From Halieaceae bacterium (GTDB lineage Bacteria; Pseudomonadota; Gammaproteobacteria; Pseudomonadales; Halieaceae): a stretch of DNA of 20,515 bases. Location: positions 1 through 20,515 of the forward strand of contig JABJAS010000203.1 of assembly GCA_018666055.1 (NCBI GenBank), written 5' to 3'. This document shows, piece after piece, positions 1-6,685 of this stretch (position 1 is its first letter; each line of letters begins with the position of its first letter). A program made the translations under genes and the position numbers. The notes beneath the pieces are model-generated. The model saw only the letters and a program-made list of their open reading frames with translations, did not search any database and was not told where the DNA came from.

Positions 1-1
1 C

Positions 2-160
2 GACCATCATTACCTCAACGACGTGCCCGGTTTAGAAAATCCCACCAGTGAAAACCTCGCACACTGGATCTGGCAGCGACTGAAGCCCGACCTCCCTGAG
101 CTGGCCGAAGTGGAAATCAAAGAGACCTGCAACACCGGCTGTCGCTATCGTGGGCCCTAA
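2..160 (+). CDS. queD: 6-carboxy-5,6,7,8-tetrahydropterin synthase, C-terminal part (partial)
   Basis: Only the last 52 codons are in the window; the frame is open from base 2 to the TAA at 158-160. The peptide begins DHHYLND, continues with PGLENPTSE and ends [13 protein letters not shown]. These are the conserved C-terminal blocks of QueD in the 6-pyruvoyl-tetrahydropterin synthase family: the His of the DHxxLND block and the Glu of KET are active-site positions in this family. QueD converts 7,8-dihydroneopterin triphosphate to 6-carboxytetrahydropterin in the cytosolic queuosine/7-deazaguanine pathway. The N-terminal zinc-binding half lies outside the window. The gene converges on ybfF across a 347-bp spacer. 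Confidence 0.9.
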   Translation, partial: DHHYLNDVPGLENPTSENLAHWIWQRLKPDLPELAEVEIKETCNTGCRYRGP

Positions 161-364
161 TACCACCAAGACCCCTATTTTTTAAAAAAAAGTGCGCTAA
201 GGGATATACGAGAGAGAAAATCTGTAGTAGCACCCGCCAACTTCTTATACACACCATCTGCCGGCGCTTCAATTTTAAGGTGGTTATGACGCACATCACA
301 TAATACGCCTCACAGGTATGCTTTAAGTATCTGTTATATATGGTTAATTACCGATTGGTTAAAT

Positions 365-394
365 TTTGACCAATATCACAAAGGCCACTATCTC
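365..394 (+). promoter_or_regulatory. Possible sigma70-like promoter with overlapping CRP/FNR-like site
   Basis: TTGACC (366-371), a 17-bp spacer and TATCTC (389-394) form a moderate -35/-10 pair reading right. The -35 overlaps TTTGA-N6-TCACA (365-380), which matches 9 of 10 positions of the CRP half-site consensus. The same bases also read TTGAC-N4-ATCAC, 8 of 10 positions of the FNR consensus. The left flank is part of the inverted repeat ATTGGT(354-359)/ACCAAT(369-374). There is no gene on this strand until 1328, so any transcript would be short. Confidence 0.25.
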
Positions 395-430
395 TCGGTG
401 CTGAGGTGCGAGGTAAACAAATTATCCAAC

Positions 431-460
431 GTGTTATCCACAGAAACTGTGGACACTTTT
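431..460 (+). terminator. Hairpin with short T tract, weak intrinsic terminator candidate
   Basis: TCCACAG (437-443), an AAA loop and CTGTGGA (447-453) form a perfect 7-bp stem. Flanking GTG (431-433) and CAC (454-456) can extend it around a TTA bulge, and TTTT follows at 457-460. It could end read-through from queD, which stops 270 bp upstream, or a short RNA starting near 401. The stem shares bases with the DnaA box, so the symmetry may instead reflect a protein site. Confidence 0.35.
434..442 (+). promoter_or_regulatory. DnaA box (perfect consensus TTATCCACA)
   Basis: TTATCCACA is an exact match to the high-affinity DnaA box. A poorer relative, TTATCCAAC, lies just upstream at 422-430. 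The perfect box overlaps the left arm of the hairpin at 431-456. One strong plus one weak box is far from an origin, and dnaA, dnaN, gyrB or gidA are not nearby. If functional, it would be an orphan titration or regulatory site. Confidence 0.45.
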
Positions 461-507
461 GATGACAAGGCACCCCACAATAACTCTCCCGCCCCATCGA
501 CGGTGAC

Positions 508-1275
508 TCACCCCCGAAAGTGACGCCGCACCTGATCACAAAAAGCCTCTGGCTGATCTACATGGAGCCAATGCCCCGCCCCTGCCAATGACACCATATG
601 GCTCTCGGTGAACCATTGCTTCATGATGATTTCATGCTCCGCGCGAACATAGTCCGAATCGGCGCCCCGCAGAAACAGTGTTTGACCGGTGAAAACCTGA
701 TCAAAATCAGGCGCCGCACGGAGCTGGTCGTATCCCCTCAGTAGCCCCTGAACATTAAAGCGCCAGTCATAAGTGCCCTCTCTTCTTTCTAGCGCCATCA
801 GTAAATAGCCCCTCACTCCTGGGTCCTCGATCAAGCCTGCCAAGACCTCGTCTGCCGCCTGCCGCGACTGGCAGCCCGCTTCCACTACCTGCTGAAGCGC
901 ATCAAAGACACTAGTGTGCTGCCCGGCATAAGCGACCGGTGCGATATCGGCGACCACCAAACGGTTGACCAGCGGCGCATGGCTCAGCGCTAATTGCATC
1001 GCCACCTTGCCACCCAGAGAATGCCCCACAACATGCGCGCTGGTGATGCCTGATTCGCTCATCCACAGCACAATCGCCTGCGCATACTGGGATAAAGAAG
1101 CCTTGTCCAGCCAGACAGAGCGGCCATGGTCGGGCAAATCAAGGCAGTGCACCCTAAACTCGCCCTCTAAGGCTCTGCCGATAGCCCGGAGGTTACTGCC
1201 TTGCCCAAAGAGGCCATGGAGTAACAACACATCGGGACCTTGCCCTGAGGTGCTCGCGTAAATCGTTGTGTTCAT
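508..1275 (-). CDS. ybfF: Alpha/beta-fold esterase, YbfF type
   Basis: A 255-residue serine hydrolase, matching the usual size of E. coli YbfF. The sequence shows the oxyanion-loop block LLLHGLFGQGSN (about 17-28), the family block LDLPDHGRS (45-53), the nucleophile elbow GHSLGG with Ser86, an acidic residue in GADSD (Asp206 or Asp208), and GAGHW with His235, giving a Ser-Asp-His triad. There is no signal peptide, so it should be cytosolic. YbfF acts on short acyl esters including acyl-CoA thioesters in vitro; the physiological substrate is unsettled. The start at 1275 is preferred over the longer frame beginning at 1314 because AAAGGAGA stands at the right spacing before it. It is divergent from the lipoprotein gene with a 52-bp gap. 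Confidence 0.85.
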   Translation of the reverse strand: MNTTIYASTSGQGPDVLLLHGLFGQGSNLRAIGRALEGEFRVHCLDLPDHGRSVWLDKASLSQYAQAIVLWMSESGITSAHVVGHSLGGKVAMQLALSHAPLVNRLVVADIAPVAYAGQHTSVFDALQQVVEAGCQSRQAADEVLAGLIEDPGVRGYLLMALERREGTYDWRFNVQGLLRGYDQLRAAPDFDQVFTGQTLFLRGADSDYVRAEHEIIMKQWFTESHMVSLAGAGHWLHVDQPEAFCDQVRRHFRG

Positions 1276-1327
1276 CCGCGATTCTCCTTTTGGTAGCATA
1301 GGCCTTTCGATCAATAGGAATCATAAA

Positions 1328-2167
1328 ATGTCAGGGCACTCTCTGTTACGACTTCCGCGGCAACTGTTTCAAGCGACACTGGGGCTCGCACTCGGGCGCC
1401 TGGCCATTGCGACGACCCTGATCACGCTGCTTGTGGCCTGCGGATCAGCCACCGTGGGCGGAGGATACAACGTTACCACCCCCACCAATATCTTCGATGA
1501 AGGGCTCTTTAGCCAGCTCGAGAGTGATGTGGTCGTCATTGCCAACGTCAATCTCGGTGGGCCGTCGCGCAACTATCTCAAAAAGCGCGAGCTGTTTGTT
1601 GATCAACGTGTCGAGGAATATCTTGAGAGTGCTGGCTACACCGTCAGGCCGCAGCGAGAATTTGCCCAGCGCTGGAGCAATGCGATCTTAATTTACGGAG
1701 ATCCCATTGACCCCACCACTGGGCGGGTCAATCAAAAATCATTCATTCAAATTGTGCAGGCTGTGCGTGACCAGCTTCGAGAGCAAACGGATATCACCAG
1801 CATTATCTTCACCGACATCATCGAAAAAGATATTTATTACGAGCAGGGATTAAATCGCATCACGCGATTCGACGGGGTCACCCGTAAGCCCGCCATCCAG
1901 GGCGCGGGAAGTGGTGTGACATCAGAATTTGATTGGTCTCGCGCAGTGGCCGCAGCCTCAATGCGCATTGCATGGTTCAACATGGACCTAGGTCGCGTGT
2001 TCTCAGGAGAGGGCGGCATGGAGGTCACTGATGCGGTCGATACGCGCAGCGGAACGGCTTTTGTGCGGCGCAGAGATGTATTAGAAAACGACAATCACAT
2101 CGACGAGGGCCTTGCCATCGCCCTGCATCCCGCCATCCCGATGAAGAACTGGCCTGGCAATCCATAA
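1328..2167 (+). CDS. Predicted lipoprotein of unknown function
   Basis: A 279-residue protein I cannot assign to a named family. A hydrophobic N-terminus (about residues 13-37) ends in a lipobox LLVAC with Cys38, so it should be a lipid-anchored envelope protein handled by Lgt, LspA and the Lol route. The mature part starts with a glycine-rich stretch (GGGYN), then a region with alternating beta-like segments (DVVVIANVN, AILIYGDPI, ITSIIFTDII) and charged helices, which suggests an alpha/beta domain. The start at 1328 has AGGA about 9 bp upstream; an in-frame start at 1268 overlaps ybfF and lacks the ribosome-site logic. It converges on the HupE-like gene with 40 bp between stops. Confidence 0.7.
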   Translation: MSGHSLLRLPRQLFQATLGLALGRLAIATTLITLLVACGSATVGGGYNVTTPTNIFDEGLFSQLESDVVVIANVNLGGPSRNYLKKRELFVDQRVEEYLESAGYTVRPQREFAQRWSNAILIYGDPIDPTTGRVNQKSFIQIVQAVRDQLREQTDITSIIFTDIIEKDIYYEQGLNRITRFDGVTRKPAIQGAGSGVTSEFDWSRAVAAASMRIAWFNMDLGRVFSGEGGMEVTDAVDTRSGTAFVRRRDVLENDNHIDEGLAIALHPAIPMKNWPGNP

Positions 2168-2209
2168 TCTGGATTGAGAGCCCAGATTGAGAGTCTAGAC
2201 CGACAATCT
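2166..2209. repeat. Two overlapping, mutually exclusive hairpins in a convergent gap
   Basis: AATCTGG (2166-2172) pairs with CCAGATT (2182-2188), while AGATTG (2184-2189) pairs with CAATCT (2204-2209). Both stems use the bases around 2184-2188, so only one can form at a time. The same stretch holds a direct repeat GATTGAGAG (2172-2180 and 2185-2193). No T tract follows on either strand, so this is at best a weak or Rho-assisted end of the two convergent transcripts. Confidence 0.3.
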
Positions 2210-3185
2210 AAACCAACACCTCTAGACCGCGCTCTATGCACCACATGGCCGACAAAGCACCCAGTGTGTAAACCGGCACAGAGCGCCATCCACTGATTCG
2301 GGGCCCGAGCACTCGGGTCCCGATCGCGGCAACCACCACTAGCAGCATAATGAAAGCCAGTTGACCGAGCTCGATACCCACATTAAAAAATAACAGCGCC
2401 AGTGGAATATTAGATTGCGGCAATCCGGTCTCTGCCAGCGCACCCGCAAACCCCATACCGTGCAGCAAACCAAAGAGACCGGCCAGCCACCACGGTTGCC
2501 GCCACAGTCGTCCGCCCACATCACCGCGCGCCAGCTCAACAGCCAACACAAAAATCGACAACGCTATCATGAACTCTACTAGCGAGACCGGGTAGTCAAA
2601 GACGCCAAGCGTCACCATCGCCAATGTCACGCTATGCCCCAGCGTGAAGGCGGTAACAGTATAAATAAGTCGGCGGTTCCACCCGACTAACAACAACAAA
2701 CCCATGACGAATAAGAGATGATCTGGTCCTGCCCAGATGTGCTCAGCACCCAGCCAGCTGTAATCAAGGATGACCGCGCTTGAGCTAGCCTCAGCAGGCA
2801 CCACAAACGCCGGCTGATCAGCGGTAAACACCGCCTGATGAAAAACATCATCGACCAGATAAACTCGCAGTAAAGCTGACGACTGATTCTCACCTAAACC
2901 ATTAACCGAGAGGGTCTTTCCCACTATGCCGCCGGGGCAGGTCAGCTGTATTTGCCGCAACATGCCCGTCCCTTCTTGAATCCAAGGAGACTCAGAGGTA
3001 CGCGCACAATCCGGGGGAAACTGCGGCTCAATGGGTGTCGCCGACACTTTCTGCGCTGGCGTTTTCCAAGTTGCTGTCAAGCCATTATCCGAGAGTTGCC
3101 GAACCTCTAGCAGTGATGGCGCAAAGCGATGCGCCCCTGCTTCTACCGACAACAATAGCGTGATGACACAGAGCAACCACTTCAT
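2208..3185 (-). CDS. HupE/UreJ-family membrane protein
   Basis: A 325-residue protein with a signal peptide (MKWLLCVITLLLSVEAGA) whose predicted cleavage exposes an N-terminal His (HRFAPS). A His at the mature N-terminus is typical of HupE-type proteins. Residues up to about 135 form an extracytoplasmic beta-rich part. The rest holds about six to seven membrane segments with GPDHLLFV, FTLGHSVTLA and FGLLHGMGFAG, the His-containing signatures of the HupE/UreJ fold. HupE and UreJ are linked to nickel handling for hydrogenase and urease, but no hydrogenase or urease genes are visible here, so another metal or role is likely. The ATG overlaps the stop of the upstream parvulin gene by 4 bp (ATGA), implying translational coupling. 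Confidence 0.75.
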   Translation of the reverse strand: MKWLLCVITLLLSVEAGAHRFAPSLLEVRQLSDNGLTATWKTPAQKVSATPIEPQFPPDCARTSESPWIQEGTGMLRQIQLTCPGGIVGKTLSVNGLGENQSSALLRVYLVDDVFHQAVFTADQPAFVVPAEASSSAVILDYSWLGAEHIWAGPDHLLFVMGLLLLVGWNRRLIYTVTAFTLGHSVTLAMVTLGVFDYPVSLVEFMIALSIFVLAVELARGDVGGRLWRQPWWLAGLFGLLHGMGFAGALAETGLPQSNIPLALLFFNVGIELGQLAFIMLLVVVAAIGTRVLGPRISGWRSVPVYTLGALSAMWCIERGLEVLV

Positions 3186-4102
3186 GAGCGCACGACCTCA
3201 TACCCAACAAACGCATTGTCCACCCAATCGTCCACCGCGCGCTCCTCAGCCTCACGAACGAGCGCTCCCTCTATTTTCAGACTCACTTCTTCCAGCGGCA
3301 TCGTTCGTTCGGGCTGCACCGCGGCAATAAAAACATAATGCTGACCGAAGACTGAGGTAATAGGCCCAATCCAGTCGCCAAGGGCGGGGGCCAGTGCCGT
3401 CAGCTCCTGCGCAAAGACCGCTCCAAACACCCGAGTCATCTGGTCAGCGCTTTGTAAGCTGAAGTCATAGCCCGACAGAAACGGGGCGCCCAACGCCCTC
3501 GCCTGCTCGCTGTTCATCTGCTCAGCCTCTACCGCTGCGATGAGACCGGGCATCTCGTCTACACGTTCAGCTGACAAAAAAACATGACTAAAAGTGTAAC
3601 GTGGGGGCTCCAAGTAACGACTGACGTCGCGCTGATAACGGGTAGCAATCTCATCTGGTGTGGGCCGTGCAGTAGCCGCCGTCGCCACGATCAGTCGCTC
3701 CATGATCTGAACGAGCCGTCGGCGAATCACCTCATCGGTTAGTGGCAACCGCAGGGCGTAGCCTTGCGCGATGAGCGTGGCATCGTCGGCCTGAGTATCC
3801 GCATCCAGAAACCGCATATTACGGATGATCCGTTGCTCAATCGCAGCATCGCGGTATTGCAAACCCCGCTGAAGCGCCTCTCGAAACAGCAGCTCGTCAC
3901 GCAACTCAGCGTCAATAAATCTAGAGAGCACCTCAGTGCTAATCTCAGCGCGGCTGAATTGGCGGTAATTCTCGGTCATTGCCTGCAGCCGTGCCGCATT
4001 GGGCGGACCCAGCACCGGCTTAGGCACGGGGAAGGCCCAGCGACCTGCCATAAACAGGAATAAGCCCAGCACTAAAAAGTGCAGCCAAGGTTTTTTCAAC
4101 AT
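3182..4102 (-). CDS. Membrane-anchored peptidyl-prolyl isomerase, PpiC/parvulin type
   Basis: A 306-residue protein with one N-terminal hydrophobic segment (about 5-25) that acts as an uncleaved anchor or signal, placing the rest in the periplasm. Residues about 35-160 are helix-rich and SurA/PpiD-like. Residues about 165-265 carry a degenerate parvulin domain: PPRYTFSHVFLS, then GAPFLSGYDF, then FGAVFAQELTALAPALGDWIGPI followed by a conserved-type FGQHYVFI. Parvulins catalyse prolyl cis-trans isomerisation and assist folding of exported proteins. It is translationally coupled to the HupE-like gene, so that membrane protein or its metal-binding ectodomain is a reasonable client (inference). 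It starts 35 bp after the nitroreductase stop. Confidence 0.75.
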   Translation of the reverse strand: MLKKPWLHFLVLGLFLFMAGRWAFPVPKPVLGPPNAARLQAMTENYRQFSRAEISTEVLSRFIDAELRDELLFREALQRGLQYRDAAIEQRIIRNMRFLDADTQADDATLIAQGYALRLPLTDEVIRRRLVQIMERLIVATAATARPTPDEIATRYQRDVSRYLEPPRYTFSHVFLSAERVDEMPGLIAAVEAEQMNSEQARALGAPFLSGYDFSLQSADQMTRVFGAVFAQELTALAPALGDWIGPITSVFGQHYVFIAAVQPERTMPLEEVSLKIEGALVREAEERAVDDWVDNAFVGYEVVRS

Positions 4103-4137
4103 CGTGAGTGCGCTATCGCCAAAACGGGGTCAGCAAT

Positions 4138-4689
4138 TTAAAAGTAGCTAACAAAAGTATCAAGCGGTTCTACGGGACACAGTTTCTGCGGCCCTTCCCG
4201 GGTGCCCAAATACAGAAAGCCAATCACCTGATCATCGACGGCGCCCCCTAACGATTCGATCACTGATGGATCTGTCGCATAGCCGCCGGTTCGCCACATA
4301 CTGCCAATACCCAGCGCTTCAGCAGCTAATTGCGCCGCAGATAGCGCTGCCGCTACCGCATGAGCTTGTTCTTCTCGTGCAATTTTAGGATGTGCCACCG
4401 GATGAAGGAGGCCAGCGATAATGAGCGGCGCGCGCAGCGGCGCGTTGGCTGCTTTTTCCAACTTTGCCGGATCATCGACGCCTTTTAATCGAAGGCTCTT
4501 CACAAACACATCACCCAGGGCCCGCCGCCGATCACCGGCAACGACTACAAACCGCCAGGGGCGCAAGCGACCATGGTCTGGGGCGCGCAAGGCCGCTTGC
4601 AAAATGGTATTCAACTCGCCTGCGTCAGGGCCGGGATCCACCAGCCGAGCGTGCGAGTTACGGTTGAGTAAGGTGTCAATCGCTGACAT
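4138..4689 (-). CDS. Nitroreductase-family FMN flavoprotein, YdjA type
   Basis: A 183-residue protein, the same length as E. coli YdjA, the minimal nitroreductase fold. It shows the N-terminal flavin-binding block RNSHARL (about 10-16), APDHGRLRPWRF (about 36-47) contacting FMN, and a C-terminal GIGSMWRTG block. Such proteins are dimeric, bind FMN and use NAD(P)H; physiological substrates of YdjA-like members are unknown. I chose the ATG at 4689 over a TTG five codons upstream; AGAGG lies rather close (3 bp), so the start is not certain. It lies 46 bp downstream of the fabY-like gene and 35 bp before the parvulin gene, consistent with one minus-strand transcript. Confidence 0.8.
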   Translation of the reverse strand: MSAIDTLLNRNSHARLVDPGPDAGELNTILQAALRAPDHGRLRPWRFVVVAGDRRRALGDVFVKSLRLKGVDDPAKLEKAANAPLRAPLIIAGLLHPVAHPKIAREEQAHAVAAALSAAQLAAEALGIGSMWRTGGYATDPSVIESLGGAVDDQVIGFLYLGTREGPQKLCPVEPLDTFVSYF

Positions 4690-4735
4690 GGGCCTCTGTT
4701 CCAAAGATGATGTGAAGGGATGGCCAATCTATTAC

Positions 4736-6571
4736 CTAGCCATCGATTTGCCAACCCTCTGGAATGGCGCCATGCAGCGGAATTGTCTGCTCCCCCAAGG
4801 TAATCGACGTGTCTGTCAGGGACACTTCAGCATCCGTTAGCACACCTTCGTCAAAGTGATACGCCGGCGACCACTCGCCCTTGAGCCGCTGCGTTTCAAT
4901 CGCGCTCTGCGCTGCTTGCACTGCCTCGTGGCGAACCCGCCACGACGTCATCGCGGCAGATCCATGGTGTTGCTGCAATAAGGCTTCTGTTGTGCGGGGG
5001 CTCAGCAGCGCGGCCGTGGCGTTATTACCACCAAATCCCTTGCTGTTAATCAGCGCATAGTCGCGATCAGTGATCTCTCGCTCACTCAGTGCGAAAGAAA
5101 GACGTGCCGTTTCCACGTCTGACGCTAGCCCGTCAATCGTATGAATACCGGGTATGATCCCGTGTTGCCAAATCCCGAGAGTTGCCGTGAGTTGGTCACC
5201 GGCTGCGGCAGCAAGGGAGTGGCCCACAAAACTCTTGATCGCGGCGACTGGCCAGTCTTTGATGTCGAAAGCTTGCGCCACCTTGCTCAGCAGGGTCGAT
5301 TCCGTCACCCGGTTTTGCGGCGTGCCGGTGCCGTGCGCTTGCACCATCCCACCCGCTCGCAAACGCTGACTACCCAGCATGCTGCGCAATGTGCTCACGG
5401 CCTCCGCCATCGTCACATAGTTGCCCGCTCCAGGTCCCGAAATGGATTTTTTAGCGCCATCCGCCCGCACACTCACAAAAGGCGCACCAGCGAGAATGGG
5501 AGCACCCAGCTCAATCGCTAATGCGTCGTCCATCAAAATCACGACCTGGGCAGATTCCGCCATCGTAAAGCCGCAGTTGTTGCCAAAAGGCCTGCAGGCT
5601 CTGCGATTATCGGGTCGTTCGTTATCTGCCTGACCGTCGAGTTGCCGCAAGCCCTTATCCGTTGCCAGCGCACCCATGGCCAAATAACCGTCCATCAGCT
5701 CGGCATTGACCGGCGCCTCTGCCGCACCGACTACCGCGATGCGAGACCGACCAGCGCGAATATCATCAATACCGAGCCGAAGGTTATAGAGAAACGTGGC
5801 GCAAGCACCGAGCGCGGGACCCGTGCGACTCATCGCGCCCAGAATATAAGCACTGATAAAATCGCCCGGCATTTCCGCGAAACCCAGCGGGCATTGCTTC
5901 GAACTCACGCGACGGCCCTGCCAGCGTGATCGCATCATGCCACCGTAACCCGCCTCGTCTAACTGCCCCATCGCGCTCGACACATAAACGCTGATCGCTT
6001 CAGCGGGCACGTGAGCCGCCAAGCTGGGCCAGTCCATACCCAAATCAGCCAGCGCATCCGACATCGCGAAAACGGTCATCTGTAGCGCGCGCGGGTGATT
6101 CCTTGACGGGTAAAGTGCGCCCGGATCAAAGCCCGTAGGCAATTGACCTGCGCTACTGACCTCAAACTGCCGCGTACTCGGCAGCAGCACTTCGGACTCA
6201 GGCTGGAGCGCAAGTCGGACTCGCTTGCCCTCTACTGTTTGGGCACCACCGCCAATCACCGTGCCGTCAGTCATCGTCCCCGCACTATATTCAAAGCAGT
6301 GATCTGACTGGCCCGCCGCGATCGTCGCTCGCCGATGCCATGGCACGGCGCGGTGATCAAACCAGCCGGCCTCTATCTCTCTGATCAACGTGTGCTGGCG
6401 TATCAGCGCACCATCTTGGGTCCCCATCATTTGGGCCAACGCCGATTCAGTGCCGGCACGATCGCCCACACTCAGATGGTCCCACACCATCCTGCGGTAA
6501 GCATGGCGCCGCGACGTGCGCCCTGCACTGTTGACGCCACCCGCAGCGACCATCACCGGCATTCTGAGCAT
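4736..6571 (-). CDS. fabY: Beta-ketoacyl-ACP synthase, FabY type
   Basis: A 611-residue condensing enzyme, about 200 residues longer than FabB/FabF and close to Pseudomonas FabY in length and in its N-terminal block (PVMVAAGG-N-AGR). The thiolase-fold active site is intact: Cys257 in GACATF, His413 in VQAHGTGTP, and Lys446 and His451 in KSFVGHS. A glycine-rich GFGGNN loop follows near 512-516. FabY performs the first condensation of fatty acid synthesis, joining acetyl-CoA to malonyl-ACP in the cytosol. A role as a general or specialised ketoacyl synthase remains possible. The start at 6571 has AAGGGCGG 7 bp upstream; the frame runs open to 6841 but that extension crosses the divergent regulator and its promoter. 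It heads the minus-strand group with ydjA-like, ppiC-like and hupE-like genes. Confidence 0.75.
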   Translation of the reverse strand: MLRMPVMVAAGGVNSAGRTSRRHAYRRMVWDHLSVGDRAGTESALAQMMGTQDGALIRQHTLIREIEAGWFDHRAVPWHRRATIAAGQSDHCFEYSAGTMTDGTVIGGGAQTVEGKRVRLALQPESEVLLPSTRQFEVSSAGQLPTGFDPGALYPSRNHPRALQMTVFAMSDALADLGMDWPSLAAHVPAEAISVYVSSAMGQLDEAGYGGMMRSRWQGRRVSSKQCPLGFAEMPGDFISAYILGAMSRTGPALGACATFLYNLRLGIDDIRAGRSRIAVVGAAEAPVNAELMDGYLAMGALATDKGLRQLDGQADNERPDNRRACRPFGNNCGFTMAESAQVVILMDDALAIELGAPILAGAPFVSVRADGAKKSISGPGAGNYVTMAEAVSTLRSMLGSQRLRAGGMVQAHGTGTPQNRVTESTLLSKVAQAFDIKDWPVAAIKSFVGHSLAAAAGDQLTATLGIWQHGIIPGIHTIDGLASDVETARLSFALSEREITDRDYALINSKGFGGNNATAALLSPRTTEALLQQHHGSAAMTSWRVRHEAVQAAQSAIETQRLKGEWSPAYHFDEGVLTDAEVSLTDTSITLGEQTIPLHGAIPEGWQIDG

Positions 6572-6634
6572 ATTGCGTCCGCCCTTTGATAACCGCCCAC
6601 CCATCGTGGCCGGGCTGTGGCACGCAGTGTACCC

Positions 6635-6663
6635 TCGACAGACAATTAAAGTATGCGTATAAA
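6635..6663 (+). promoter_or_regulatory. Sigma70-like promoter of the GlxA/AraC-type regulator
   Basis: TCGACA (6635-6640), a 17-bp spacer and TATAAA (6658-6663) match the -35 and -10 consensus at 5 of 6 positions each. Transcription would begin near 6670, a few bases before the second in-frame ATG (6674). The first ATG (6653) would lie upstream of the RNA start. This favours 6674 as the real start and a leaderless or nearly leaderless mRNA; no Shine-Dalgarno sequence precedes either ATG. Confidence 0.5.
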
Positions 6664-6685
6664 GCCATATATTATGCGTATAAAG
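6652..6685 (+). repeat. Two perfect 13-bp direct repeats, 21 bp apart (AraC-type operator candidate)
   Basis: TATGCGTATAAAG occurs at 6652-6664 and again at 6673-6685, an offset of exactly 21 bp, two helical turns. AraC-family proteins commonly bind tandem direct half-sites at about this spacing. The first copy contains the -10 hexamer of the candidate promoter and the second contains the likely start codon, so binding could block transcription or translation. It also sits in the spacer to the divergent fabY gene. The repeat makes the encoded N-terminus read MRIK twice. Confidence 0.6.

Larger units (their letters stand above)
161..507. other. AT-rich spacer between convergent genes (queD and ybfF)
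   Basis: This 347-bp stretch lies between two genes that point at each other, so neither should need a promoter here. I find no convincing coding frame. It holds an A/T run (about 177-190), an inverted repeat ATTGGT/ACCAAT (354-374), a CRP/FNR-like site, a perfect DnaA box and a hairpin followed by four T. The density of regulatory-looking signals suggests either an unannotated small RNA or a protein-binding locus. Both readings are inference. Confidence 0.5.

Noticed and set aside
300..470. Replication origin suggested by AT-rich DNA and DnaA boxes
   Set aside because: Only one perfect and one poor box, and no origin-linked genes such as dnaA, dnaN, gidA or gyrB nearby.
965..1261. 98-codon open frame on the plus strand
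   Set aside because: It lies entirely antisense to ybfF, whose catalytic motifs and ribosome site are clear.
2172..2193. Tandem GATTGAGAG as a CRISPR or iteron start
   Set aside because: Only two copies with a 13-bp offset, no array and no cas or rep gene.
5141..5929. Several plus-strand open frames opposite fabY
   Set aside because: They are antisense to the fabY active-site region, which is fully conserved; the translations show no domain.
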